From assembly GCF_024748695.1 (NCBI RefSeq), contig NZ_CP087176.1, positions 3,031,501-3,095,500 on the forward strand: a DNA stretch of 64,000 bases, given 5' to 3'. Position numbers and translations under genes: made by a program. The DNA comes from Pseudomonas sp. B21-040 (GTDB lineage: Bacteria; Pseudomonadota; Gammaproteobacteria; Pseudomonadales; Pseudomonadaceae). The notes beneath the pieces were generated by a model. The model saw nothing but the letters and a program-made list of their open reading frames with translations. It searched no databases and was not told the origin of the DNA. This document shows, in pieces, positions 35,731-44,783 of the stretch; positions within the stretch are counted from its first letter, which is position 1, and every line of letters begins with the position of its first letter.

Positions 35731-38316
35731 TCAGCGCTTGCAAGTCAGATCAACGGTTTCCAGCTTCGATGAAACTTCGTCTTTCACCTTCGGGGCCAGT
35801 TGATAGGCCAGGTGGCATGGACTGGAGTCCTTGCCGTCGCCGCTGATGCGCAACGTACCTTGGTCACCCTCAACCCGGGCAAAGATCTGTCCGCCCTGGC
35901 CAACCGCACCCACGTCTTTCCCTTGTTCATCGTATACCCCGGCACCGAAAGGCAAAGGCTTGCCGTCGACTTGATGAGCGTTGATCAGCAGCGCCCGGCC
36001 AGCGACGGTGTTGAATTTGGCCATGATCACCGAACCACTGCGTGGAACAACTTCCTGACTGGTGCGCTGCAGTTCTACGTCATCGGAAATGCCTTTCGGA
36101 TCCAGTTCCAGAGTGTTTATCCGGTAAGGGTTCAAGTAAGGCACCACCGCTTGACCGCTCTGATCGAGCTTTACCCCTGTTGCATTGGTGAGCGTTGCAC
36201 CTACGGCATCAGGGGCAACGACAATCGCAATCGAGTCACCCAGTGGCTGGCCAAAAGTGATGCCGGCCGGGTGGACGACCACCGAACCGCTCGCACCCAA
36301 GGACGCTTGCTGGAAATCGTTGCCCTTACTGGCGGAGGCGCTGAGGTTGGCCGCGGAGGTTCGGTATTGCCCGTTACCACTGATATTGGTGGTTCTGTCG
36401 CCCTCGGCTGGACGATTGTTGCTGCTGGTAATGCCATAACTGAGCGATTGGTCGTCGCCGCTGGTGCCGCTTAGGGTCGTTTGGAAATTGGCACTGCCAT
36501 CACTGCTGGAAGTGGCGCTCGCACTCAGGTAAGGCCGATTGTGAGAACTGGCCGAACCCAAGGGAATGGACACGTTGAAGATGTATTGGGTGGTGTCGTT
36601 TCCCGACATGTCCTGGGTACGCGAGGCACCTATACCGGCGCTACCCCAACTGAAGTTTTGGCTGAAACCGGCCTGATACTGCTTGTCGGTGCCCGAACTG
36701 TTCCAGTAGCTCTGTACGGAGCTATTGATGTACAGGTAAGAACGGCTGCCGAGATTCTGACTGACGTTGAGTTGTGCCTTGCTGCGGGCGTGTCGGAACG
36801 AATCCACACCGCCTTGGCTATCTCCGAGTGCGTCCAATTGATCGCGGGCATTGAGAGCGTCGTTGATGCCGAAATAGCCTGCGGTGGAATAACGGTAAGC
36901 AGCGACTGTGAAGTTGGTCCCGGTGCTTTGCAGAATCTTGTTATAGGTCACGCGGGCCGATTGACCGGTAAAGGTCTTGCCTTCCAAATCGGTTTTCGAC
37001 GTGGTGAGGTCTGCACCAATCGCGCCGTATTCGCTGTTCAACACGCCACCGAGAATCGCCGAGCCGTAGCCTTCGGTGGCGGAAAAGCCGGTGTAACCGG
37101 TGACGAGGTTGGTCAGGCCACGCTGGTAAGTACCCTGTGTAACCAGCGGTTTGCTCCCATAAGGCAGTTCGCGAGCCTGGCCGACTGTCGCAGTGTAGCG
37201 TGACGTACCTTCGCGCAACGAACGGCTGACCGACGAAAACGGCACGATGAAATGTTTTTCCTGGCCATCGGCCTCGGTCACTGTGACGTCGAGGTCGCCA
37301 CTGGTGCTCGCGGGATTGAGGTCGGTGATCGCGAAGGCACCCGGTGCGACGGTGGTTTCCTGGATGATGAAGCCGTTCTGGCGGATGGTGACGCGGGCGT
37401 TGGTCGAGGCCACGCCCCGGATGACTGGAGCATAACCGCGCTGAGAGTCCGGCAGCATTCGATCGTCAGTTGCCATGCGCACACCTCGGGTCGCGACGGT
37501 GTCGAACAGTTCGCCGTCGGTGAAGCTGTCTCCCAAGGTCAGCTGAGAACTCAGGGTGTCGATGTCCCGTTGTGCATAACTGTCGACAGCTTGGTAGTCC
37601 TTGCCGGTTTGTTTGTCCCAGTTCAGCGTCGAACGCTGGCGCAGGCGCCAGTCACCTAGGTTTATGCCCGCCTTGAGGTTCGCGTAGGCGGTATTGTTCT
37701 GAACACCCTGGCTAGTTGTCTGGTAGGTGTTGACGTTGTAGTCGACGAACGCCGCATCAACACCCCGATCCCAGCGTGTCGGGCTGACATAACCGCGTGG
37801 ACGATTGAGCAACGCTACCTGCGGAATGCTCAATTCCAGCCGTTGATCAGCACTGTTGTATCGATAGGTGGCATCCGGGATGAGATTGAGCAGATCGTGA
37901 GCCGGTGCGCTGTCGGTACTGCTTTGAAGCTTTTCGGTATTGACGCCGACCTTCTCAAGCAACTCGATCGACAACTCGGGCTTGGCGTGGTCAGCAGTTG
38001 TCCCGGAAACGAAGGTGACATCGTAGCGACCGGCAGGGGTGCCATTGAGGCTGACGTCCACGCTGTAGGTGCCAGGCTCGACCGGGTTACCTTCGCTATA
38101 ACGGTCGACATTCAGTGACTGCGCGCCTGCGCCCCAAAGCATGCTGTTGTCGAAACTGGCAAGCTCTTTGGAAGTGTCGCGATTTTCTACGGCACTGACG
38201 CTGGTCGCCAGGCTGCCACCGGCAAACATGATGGCGACGGTGAGTGGCTTCAAGCAAAAACGAGCAGCAGACATAGCGTTGATAACAGTGAGACCGTAGT
38301 TGCAATGCTTGATCAT
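35731..38316 (-). CDS. cupD3: CupD3-like outer-membrane usher
   Basis: An 861-residue usher: signal peptide, N-terminal periplasmic domain (about 40-170), 24-strand barrel with plug (motifs RGYAPVIRGVA, YRYST, GASRTQDMSG), and C-terminal domains ending LTCKR with the usual C-terminal Cys. Ushers assemble chaperone-pilin complexes and export the fibre. The large gene is intact. The 240-base gap to the chaperone gene may carry a further promoter or RNA structure. Confidence 0.93.
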   Translation of the reverse strand: MIKHCNYGLTVINAMSAARFCLKPLTVAIMFAGGSLATSVSAVENRDTSKELASFDNSMLWGAGAQSLNVDRYSEGNPVEPGTYSVDVSLNGTPAGRYDVTFVSGTTADHAKPELSIELLEKVGVNTEKLQSSTDSAPAHDLLNLIPDATYRYNSADQRLELSIPQVALLNRPRGYVSPTRWDRGVDAAFVDYNVNTYQTTSQGVQNNTAYANLKAGINLGDWRLRQRSTLNWDKQTGKDYQAVDSYAQRDIDTLSSQLTLGDSFTDGELFDTVATRGVRMATDDRMLPDSQRGYAPVIRGVASTNARVTIRQNGFIIQETTVAPGAFAITDLNPASTSGDLDVTVTEADGQEKHFIVPFSSVSRSLREGTSRYTATVGQARELPYGSKPLVTQGTYQRGLTNLVTGYTGFSATEGYGSAILGGVLNSEYGAIGADLTTSKTDLEGKTFTGQSARVTYNKILQSTGTNFTVAAYRYSTAGYFGINDALNARDQLDALGDSQGGVDSFRHARSKAQLNVSQNLGSRSYLYINSSVQSYWNSSGTDKQYQAGFSQNFSWGSAGIGASRTQDMSGNDTTQYIFNVSIPLGSASSHNRPYLSASATSSSDGSANFQTTLSGTSGDDQSLSYGITSSNNRPAEGDRTTNISGNGQYRTSAANLSASASKGNDFQQASLGASGSVVVHPAGITFGQPLGDSIAIVVAPDAVGATLTNATGVKLDQSGQAVVPYLNPYRINTLELDPKGISDDVELQRTSQEVVPRSGSVIMAKFNTVAGRALLINAHQVDGKPLPFGAGVYDEQGKDVGAVGQGGQIFARVEGDQGTLRISGDGKDSSPCHLAYQLAPKVKDEVSSKLETVDLTCKR

Positions 38317-38556
38317 GTTTCAAAGTCCTGCATACAAGATTCAATGGCTGCGTGACTGTTTCCAATGCCGTCTTTCGTGCAGCCGGAGAGCGTCACGGGA
38401 ACTTGTGAGTTCGTGATCTGAATAGGTGCTATGACTGCTTAAAATTGGAGGAACAGTGCTTCCATCCCAAATAGAATCAGAAAAATAATGCTGAAGTGTC
38501 GGGGTGTATGGCCCAAATTACACCCTTATGCAACCAGAGCGGTTCAGCAGTAAAGT

Positions 38557-39297
38557 TTACTGCGTGAGAGGCTGTATAAGCGTTTGGATTCCTCCGTAGT
38601 CATTGATTGCAGAAAACTCAACTTGCTTTACGCCTGGTGCATCTGTTGTGCCCTTGAGTGGCAATGTCTTGTGTTCGCCAGGTGCGAATATACTGTTTGT
38701 CAGGTCCAGTTCTGCACTGGCGCTACCGACTTTTACAGCACTCAGGTTTAAGTAATAGGGTGTAGGGTTAGTTGCGTCCAAACCCCATGAGTCGGCATTC
38801 CTGACCAACCGCCATTGCATTTGCTGTGCGATCTGCAAAGTATCGAGCTTTAATGCCGTTGGGCGATAAAAGAATTTGACCCTACTGCGGAAGGCAATTT
38901 TGAGTTTGTTCTGACCATCATCGGTGGAGGGGGGCACTTCCAGCACGTTCAGCCAGAAAATCGATTCTCTGTCCTGCGCCAGGCTCTTCTGACCGGTGAA
39001 GCGCACCCGTAAGGTTTGCCCTTCATGCTTATCGATTCGGGCAATGGGCGGGGTAAGAACAAAAGGTGCCTTTGAGTTATCGGGCGTGGAGTGAGCATCA
39101 CCTTCGTCGATCCAGGACTGAACGAGCAAGGGAGCTTCGCCGTTGTTATCGAGTTTTACGCTGATTTCTTTTTGATCGGAGGGGTAGATCACACGGGTGC
39201 CATTAATAACGATGGCTGCCTGGGCTTGAGAAACGAACAAACTGCCAGCCAGGATCAACCCAGAAAGCAAGCACTGAGAGAAGATAAAAGATTTCAT
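38557..39297 (-). CDS. cupD2: CupD2-like periplasmic fimbrial chaperone
   Basis: A 246-residue PapD-type chaperone. After the signal peptide (ends AQA), the first Ig-like domain carries GTRVIYPSDQKEISVKLDN and ESIFWLNVLEVPPS, the G1-strand region that donates to pilins. The second domain ends IQTLIQPLTQ. It stabilises subunits in the periplasm and delivers them to the usher. The only chaperone in this cluster; a CupA5-like second chaperone is absent. Confidence 0.92.
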   Translation of the reverse strand: MKSFIFSQCLLSGLILAGSLFVSQAQAAIVINGTRVIYPSDQKEISVKLDNNGEAPLLVQSWIDEGDAHSTPDNSKAPFVLTPPIARIDKHEGQTLRVRFTGQKSLAQDRESIFWLNVLEVPPSTDDGQNKLKIAFRSRVKFFYRPTALKLDTLQIAQQMQWRLVRNADSWGLDATNPTPYYLNLSAVKVGSASAELDLTNSIFAPGEHKTLPLKGTTDAPGVKQVEFSAINDYGGIQTLIQPLTQ

Positions 39298-39368
39298 GGT
39301 GTCTCATATGGATGGCGGGTGTTGTTAAGGGGTTAGCGGATCGCCTGAACGATCCGCTGGCACGCTGT

Positions 39369-39920
39369 TTAGAAATACACGACCGAATAAACTACGCTCG
39401 AAGTTACAGTGCCTGCGCCTGGAGTAGCGCTGGTGGCATAGTACTTAACTGTGTAAGGCAGTGTGGCGGACCCGTTCGGTGTAGCGCCGGTCATGGATTT
39501 GTATGCCGCAGTCGGCGCTACTCCCAGGTTCAGCGGGCTTGCGGCGTTGGTTTCATACAAAGCCAGATCTACACCGGTGGCCGCACCATTGTTGGTCAGG
39601 CGTCCGTTGGCATTCACATTGACACCGGGTTCGAAGTGAACAGCAACACCGCTACCGGAAACGTCAGTACCCGAGCAGTTGGTCAGCTCAATGTTGAAGT
39701 TGGTGTCGCCTGCGGTTGCACCTACAGTGGTCAAAGCGCTTTTGGTGATGGTCGGCAAAGTGACGGTCGAAATACCACTGGTTCCGGCGGCCTGTACGGT
39801 ACAGGTAACATCTTTGATCGCACCAACGAAGTTGATGGTGCCATCGGAAGCTTGGGCTGGTAGCGCGAATACTACAGTCAGACCGGCGGCGACGGAAAGA
39901 GCCAATAGAGTTTTGAGCAT
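39369..39920 (-). CDS. cupD1: CupD1-like major fimbrial subunit
   Basis: A 183-residue major pilin. Signal peptide ends ALPAQA; mature start SDGTINFVGAIKD is typical, with the Cys pair (VTCTVQA and LTNCSGTD). The penultimate aromatic YSVVYF C-terminus is the usual donor and usher-recognition motif. GAGG ribosome site 8 bases upstream of the ATG. Expected target of RcsB; see the Rcs-box-like sequence at 40046-40059. Confidence 0.93.
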   Translation of the reverse strand: MLKTLLALSVAAGLTVVFALPAQASDGTINFVGAIKDVTCTVQAAGTSGISTVTLPTITKSALTTVGATAGDTNFNIELTNCSGTDVSGSGVAVHFEPGVNVNANGRLTNNGAATGVDLALYETNAASPLNLGVAPTAAYKSMTGATPNGSATLPYTVKYYATSATPGAGTVTSSVVYSVVYF

Positions 39921-40309
39921 AAAACAACCTCGGTGTTGGTAAGTGTGGTTTATTTTGAAGCAAGTCGCTATTAACTTAAGCTTTGAAGAGGGGTGGTGTC
40001 AGTTGCGACGGGGGGCAATGTAATGCGTGAAGCGGTCGATCCATATAGGAATTCTCTTAAAATTCAGAAAGGCATGAGGTTTGTTGTTTTGAGTGTCGGT
40101 GATTATGTAGTGTAAATAAGAAAATTCTGAAATTTATATAAGTCAGCGGAAAGCAGTACTTTACTAATTAGTGATTGTTTATTGAATGTTTGAGCGGAAA
40201 ATTGCTCGGTGCAGGGAAGTAGAGATTGTCGAAATATTATATGGCACATTAGGGCCGTATGTTTACTGGCCGGTCTGCGTGCTATCCTCGGTCTTGTTGA
40301 AGATCTAGC
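39921..40309. other. Upstream regulatory region of the cupD-type operon
   Basis: About 390 bases without a gene, notably AT-rich beyond 40040. It carries the cupD1 promoter region and the Rcs-box-like element. The AT-rich part is a natural target for an MvaT-type silencer, including the one encoded at 4348-4719. The far end meets the IS1182 remnant. Confidence 0.6.
40046..40059 (-). promoter_or_regulatory. Rcs-box-like sequence upstream of cupD1
   Basis: Minus-strand TAAGAGAATTCCTA matches the enterobacterial RcsAB box TAAGAATATTCCTA at 12 of 14 positions. It lies about 126 bases upstream of the cupD1 ATG. Relevance is strengthened by the cognate rcsB gene in the same cluster, but binding by this RcsB is unproven. 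Confidence 0.5.
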
Positions 40310-40740
40310 TACGGTTATCTCAACCGCATCCAGTCGAGACGACGGCTAGAGCGAGAAGCTCAACGCAACGTCGAACTGATGTGGCTGACCGGGTGTTTGA
40401 TGCCCGACTTCAAGACCAACAGCAAGGCCATCCGAGGCGTCTGGCGACAGATCGTTGTGCTGTGTCAGCAGTTGGGATTGTTCGGAGAACATCTGGTCGC
40501 CATCGATGGTAGCAAATTCAAAACAGTCAACAACCGCGACCGCAATTTCACCAGCGCCAAACTGAAGCGGCGAAGGGAAGAGGTTGAATCGAGCATCAGC
40601 CGTTACCTGACGGCAAACTCCCAGCTGCCGAGCCCAGCATCGTGCGGTTGGAAGAGAAAATCGGCAGGCTCAAAGCGCAAATGTAGGAGCTTCAAACGAT
40701 CGAAATCCGGCTCAGCGATTCGCCGGACGCGTCGAGCGAT
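40310..40740 (+). pseudogene. IS1182-family transposase remnant
   Basis: A broken central part of an IS1182-type transposase, with NVELMWLTG, MPDFKT, VVLCQQLGLFGEHL, VAIDGSKFK and NRDRNFTSAKLKRR recognisable. A deletion removes residues after MPDFKT, a frameshift follows near 40610, and an in-frame TAG interrupts the EKIGRLKAQM segment. Both ends of the element are missing. Marks the junction between cupD cargo and the next cargo block. Confidence 0.85.
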
Positions 40741-41034
40741 CGTTCACGCAGGCCACTGCCTAAGGGTGGAGGAGATCATGAAATCTAAGCTTTTTTCAGA
40801 AGTTGTATTTGCGGTCGCGGCATCGGTTGAAATTGTGGCGTCCAATGCACGTGAGGTTGATTGCCCATGAGACCTCCTTGTCTGTTTTTTGATACAGAGC
40901 TGAAGAATAGCCCTGCAAAGTCCAGAGAGGGTTTACGAAAGTTAACAGTTTAAAACCGGGCGCCAGCAGGATCGTAAATAGCCATCTCAATGATCAGCCA
41001 GTCGATATGGCAAGGCGCTGTCGACAGTGCGCGC

Positions 41035-41051
41035 GCCCAACGGGCTTTTTT
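41035..41051 (+). terminator. Orphan intrinsic terminator
   Basis: GCCC-AAC-GGGC stem followed by T6 on the plus strand. No intact plus-strand gene ends nearby, so it is probably left over from a deleted gene or blocks read-through toward the minus-strand trio. Confidence 0.65.
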
Positions 41052-41085
41052 GATGAGCATCGCACCTCCGGGCGGAATTTGAACG

Positions 41086-42024
41086 TCACTCAGGCAAGGG
41101 AATGACCAGTGCTAGCCACGTGTTCCAGCCTTCAGCTCGTTTTTTTGAGTCAAACTCATAATAGCCCTTTAGGTTGGCATACCAGGTCTGCTTTCCTACT
41201 TTGAAAAAATGCCCAAGTTGGGGCCCCACGGCGGTGACCTTGGACTTGAAGTCTCCTTGTGTAGCACCAGATCCGCTATCGCCGGTCATTTGATGATAAA
41301 AGTAGCCAACCAAGCCGAGGTGGGTCTCGTCCGTGAAGAAGTGTGAGGCGCTCCAGTCCAAGTGAGCATCTATCCCATTCTGGTAACGGGTGTCGGTGTT
41401 TTCCCAGTTGTAAGTGATCCCCGCCACTGCCGTAAATTCGTTTTCCCGGTCAAAAAAGGTATAGCCGCCGCCGACGTCTAGAGCGGCATGTCCCAGGCCT
41501 AGATTGACCAAACGATCTGGATCATAAGCGCCGACAGGCAGGTTTCCCATGCTGTACACCATGAAGTTGTGAGATCCGTGATTCCATTTCAAGCTGCCCT
41601 GTACGTAGACATCACCGCTGCCAGATAGCGCGTCGTCGGTACCTCCGGAGAAGCTCCGTCCACGGGGGCCTGTAAGTGTTGCATCGACACTTACTTTGGA
41701 GCGGCCCACTGGCGCGATCAATGAAACAGCCGCCTGAGCACCGAAAACAGGTTCGCTGAAGGTATAGGCTGGCCCCAGGAATAACAGGTCTGCTTCAGCG
41801 TTGACACCCAGAGTCGTCCGGCCGCCTCGGGGAAACGGTTTCCCGCTACCTTCGCTTGCTTTGGCATGGTAATAGACAAACGCCAAGCTCCATCCTGGCG
41901 CGGTAGGAACCGCAGCCAGGGCACCGAATTGTCCAGGCAACCAGAAACTCAGGCCTCCTTCGTCCGCGTGCGAAGCCATCACTGAAATCAAAGCAGAAAT
42001 GCCTACTAGCCATCTACAACTCAT
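41086..42024 (-). CDS. Outer-membrane beta-barrel, phenol-degradation MetA-like (PF13557 type)
   Basis: A 312-residue exported protein with signal peptide ending near MASHA and a beta-barrel pattern (many aromatic, alternating strands, ending LALVIPLPE). It resembles the 'phenol MetA degradation' family of outer-membrane proteins found beside aromatic or hydrophobic-compound catabolic genes. It probably helps substrate entry. Last gene of a minus-strand trio with the propeller-like protein (70 bases upstream) and the lipoprotein. Confidence 0.78.
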   Translation of the reverse strand: MSCRWLVGISALISVMASHADEGGLSFWLPGQFGALAAVPTAPGWSLAFVYYHAKASEGSGKPFPRGGRTTLGVNAEADLLFLGPAYTFSEPVFGAQAAVSLIAPVGRSKVSVDATLTGPRGRSFSGGTDDALSGSGDVYVQGSLKWNHGSHNFMVYSMGNLPVGAYDPDRLVNLGLGHAALDVGGGYTFFDRENEFTAVAGITYNWENTDTRYQNGIDAHLDWSASHFFTDETHLGLVGYFYHQMTGDSGSGATQGDFKSKVTAVGPQLGHFFKVGKQTWYANLKGYYEFDSKKRAEGWNTWLALVIPLPE

Positions 42025-42094
42025 TCCGTTATCCCCAATGCTCCCGGAAACGAAAGGGGCCTGATGCCTCGGCCCCTCCGATTTTTTTCGAGAT

Positions 42095-43681
42095 TTACGG
42101 CTTAGGCTGGAGCCTTAATGCGCCGTACAGCGCACTGACCATCACGCGTCCCTCGGCATCGATCACGGGCTGCGAATAAAAGCTGTTGAAGCGTGCGCCT
42201 CCTAGTACGTAATGGAACTTAGATGCGCCTGTAGCCCAATCAACGCCCTCAAGAGTCCACTGGTCATCTCGCGCACCCATCATGTACACAGTCCCTGAAC
42301 CCGTCGAAACAAATGGGACTCCGTTTATATCGCTGGCGTCATTGTTAACCCAGGCTGGATTGAGCGTGCGCGTCTTGGGATTCCATTCGAATTTTTGTAC
42401 ACCACGCGGCTGATATTCCTTCAGATATGCGAGATATCCAATAAACATCTTTTTCGATAACCGGTCGTCTATGATTGAGGTGGGCACATTACGAGGCTCG
42501 TTGTTGACCACTACCATGCCGTAGCCGGAAGTCACGACGGACTGCTCAGATTGCGCAGCAGTTAGCTTAGGGTCACCGAAATTAGCGGGACGCAAACCTG
42601 CGATCCGGCGTGATGGGGCGTCTGGCAGCTGCTTCCAATCCGAAGGGATATCATCTCGCCAGTAAGCCGTCACATTCATCAACTTGTCGCCATCGGTGAT
42701 GACTACCAGTTTGTCGGGCTCGTTGCCGAAGCCGACGAGAGTGGGCGTCGATCCGCTGCCCCGTTCAAGCGAATTTCGAAAAGGCTCGTTCCATGCACCG
42801 TCCTGCTCGCTAGTCGATAGCTTGGAACCGTTCCAAACCACTTTGTGCAGGATATGTTGGGAGGGGATGTAGATACCGCCATTCTCATCAATTGCGAAAC
42901 TGTTACGCAGCCAGCCTAAACCCTTTGGTTGTTTGGGTACCTCCTGCTCAGCACCGGGGAGGCGGATGGTCTTCACATCATTAAAGTCACGCGAGAGCGC
43001 TATGACATAGCCGTCGGACGTCGCCAGGACGATGCGCCCGTCAAATGTCATGTTCATCCCGATGAATTCGCCAGTGACATCTTTAGGCTGATCCCACTGC
43101 CCTTTTACGACGATGCCCGAAAGTCGGTCTCCAGGTGTCGAATCGCCATACACCCGGATAAAGCCTTTACCAGCAACAACGTACTGATTGTCTTTATCAA
43201 GCAGAGTGTAAACGCCTGAGATCGGCGGATACCCAGACTTCTGCACAACCGCCCACTTCTCATCAAAGCTCGACTTCGCGTCGAGCGCGGTTAGCAGACG
43301 CTCATGCGTGAGCACATCTGCATGATCCTCGCCAGGCAGACGCAGGGTAGCCACGATATCAAACGTGTCGTGGTCTAGCTTAGTCATGAACTGACTACCG
43401 TTCGTCCAGACCACCCGCTTACCATCCTTGTAAGGACTGGAGATTACGTAGGCCAAGTTGAACATCCCTAAGTCCTGGTAGCGCATCTCATCGTCGCGAA
43501 GCTGACGTGTGGGCCCTACGGGGCCTGGATCAACCGTTGAATCGGTTTGGGCTGAGTTGGCGTGGCCCATGCTGTAATTCGAGTCCGCAAGAAATGGGTT
43601 GCGAGGAGGCTGTACGACAGCAGCACTGAAAGCGGACGGCGCTATGAGCAGGAGAGCAGCATATAGGGCAGCAAATTTCAT
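42095..43681 (-). CDS. Exported propeller-like protein, function unknown
   Basis: Start taken at MKFAALYAALLL, which gives a proper signal peptide (ends SAFSA). The 528-residue product has repeated short beta motifs separated by DG/NG turns (VVWTNGSQ, GRIVLATSDGYVIA, GSGTVYMMGARD), suggesting a beta-propeller similar to quinoprotein or SMP-30-like folds. No PQQ-binding signature is evident. Starts 5 bases after the lipoprotein stop codon. Could bind or transform an aromatic or hydrophobic compound; this is inference from its partners only. Confidence 0.75.
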   Translation of the reverse strand: MKFAALYAALLLIAPSAFSAAVVQPPRNPFLADSNYSMGHANSAQTDSTVDPGPVGPTRQLRDDEMRYQDLGMFNLAYVISSPYKDGKRVVWTNGSQFMTKLDHDTFDIVATLRLPGEDHADVLTHERLLTALDAKSSFDEKWAVVQKSGYPPISGVYTLLDKDNQYVVAGKGFIRVYGDSTPGDRLSGIVVKGQWDQPKDVTGEFIGMNMTFDGRIVLATSDGYVIALSRDFNDVKTIRLPGAEQEVPKQPKGLGWLRNSFAIDENGGIYIPSQHILHKVVWNGSKLSTSEQDGAWNEPFRNSLERGSGSTPTLVGFGNEPDKLVVITDGDKLMNVTAYWRDDIPSDWKQLPDAPSRRIAGLRPANFGDPKLTAAQSEQSVVTSGYGMVVVNNEPRNVPTSIIDDRLSKKMFIGYLAYLKEYQPRGVQKFEWNPKTRTLNPAWVNNDASDINGVPFVSTGSGTVYMMGARDDQWTLEGVDWATGASKFHYVLGGARFNSFYSQPVIDAEGRVMVSALYGALRLQPKP

Positions 43682-43686
43682 AGCGT

Positions 43687-44409
43687 TTACCTCGGTGGAT
43701 AACATCCTGACAAAGAAAACAACGTGGCTGAGATCAGCGCGTCTTCAACTTGAGATACGACTGATGCAGGTCTGAAGCCCAGCCGTCCAAAACGGCCTTC
43801 ACGTCCTGGAGGTGAGTTTTGAGTATCGTTTTCCAGCGGCTGGCCGGTGCCCTTGAGAACCATTTGAGCGATTACTTGCTGGTTGTTGCCTTCGAGAAAG
43901 TCGGCCTCAGCCGCGATGTCAACTTCCTGATCGCGGATACCTGAAGCCGTACTGACCGCAGCAACCATTAGGGCTATGGGGATGAGTTCGTAAGGTTTGA
44001 GGCTCTGGGTCTTGCTATTGCTATTGACGCCAGTGATGGCAGGACGCACCACAATCCCCCCTGGGCGGGGCCCTGTTGCCAATGGCAGCGACTTACCCAG
44101 TTCGCGCTTGAGCGCCTGGTCATAGTAGACAGTGATGGCATTAAGAGGCTGCTGGGAGATTTTCTCGGTCGGTTGTGGCCTGGGATAGAACTGACTGGGC
44201 TCGACATAGACACCGCTGTAGTTGCTGAGGTCCAGCTTTGGGGCGATCCATTTCATTACCGTACCGCCCGAGGGTGACTGACCTTGTGAAAGTCGGCGGT
44301 AATCATGGAGAAAACTGGAATATTGGCTCGTATCCACTGTACTGCTAGAGCAACCAGCCAATCCCATCGCTAGGGCGCCAACCGGTCCCACAGCAAGCGC
44401 TCCTTTCAT
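43687..44409 (-). CDS. DUF3313-like lipoprotein
   Basis: Start chosen at MKGALAVGPV with an AGGAGC ribosome site; the longer frame upstream is the IS66 remnant. The 240-residue protein has lipobox LAGC (about residues 17-20) and a body resembling DUF3313 lipoproteins (KLDLSNYSGVYVEPSQFY). Ends GCYPPR. First gene of the envelope trio. An IS66 fragment abuts the 5' side, so the native promoter may be lost or supplied by the IS. Confidence 0.75.
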   Translation of the reverse strand: MKGALAVGPVGALAMGLAGCSSSTVDTSQYSSFLHDYRRLSQGQSPSGGTVMKWIAPKLDLSNYSGVYVEPSQFYPRPQPTEKISQQPLNAITVYYDQALKRELGKSLPLATGPRPGGIVVRPAITGVNSNSKTQSLKPYELIPIALMVAAVSTASGIRDQEVDIAAEADFLEGNNQQVIAQMVLKGTGQPLENDTQNSPPGREGRFGRLGFRPASVVSQVEDALISATLFSLSGCYPPR

Positions 44410-44492
44410 AATTGCTCCTATTTGGTTTCCATTTCGGACGCGATAGGTATAGCCAATATCCAGGAAAATGCACCCCGAACTCAGTTCATGGC

Positions 44493-44775
44493 AGCTGATA
44501 GCCGAACCTTCGGGCACCAGCTCACGCTGGGCGATCATCCAGGCATGCAACGTATCCATCACCGCTACGGCTTTTTCTTGCCGTATTTGGCGGTGTATAT
44601 CCAACTGCAGGTCGCGGATTTTACTTTCGATTTCGCACAGCAGTAGCGCAGGGCCTGCTCGGCAAGCGTGCTCTTGTTGGTGGTGTGTAGTCCGAAGAAC
44701 TTTCGCCGCGCGTGGGCCATGCAACCGATCTCGGTCACGCCAAGTTCGAAGCTGGCCTTGTAACCGGCGTTATGA
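44493..44775 (-). pseudogene. IS66-family transposase (TnpC) remnant, minus strand
   Basis: Fragments of an IS66 TnpC: GCMAHARRKFFGLHTTNKST, EQALRYC and, after a frame change, RQEKAVAVMDTLHAWM. Roughly the same protein region as the plus-strand fragment next to it but clearly a different copy. The 3' part and ends are missing. Confidence 0.8.
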
Positions 44776-44783
44776 GTTGCAAA

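Noticed and set aside
35800..37659. Long plus-strand ORFs opposite the usher gene
   Set aside because: Antisense shadows of a large, well-supported usher gene with high-GC codon use.
44410..44724. N-terminal extension of the DUF3313-like lipoprotein
   Set aside because: It reads through an IS66 fragment; the internal ATG with AGGAGC and lipobox is the real start.
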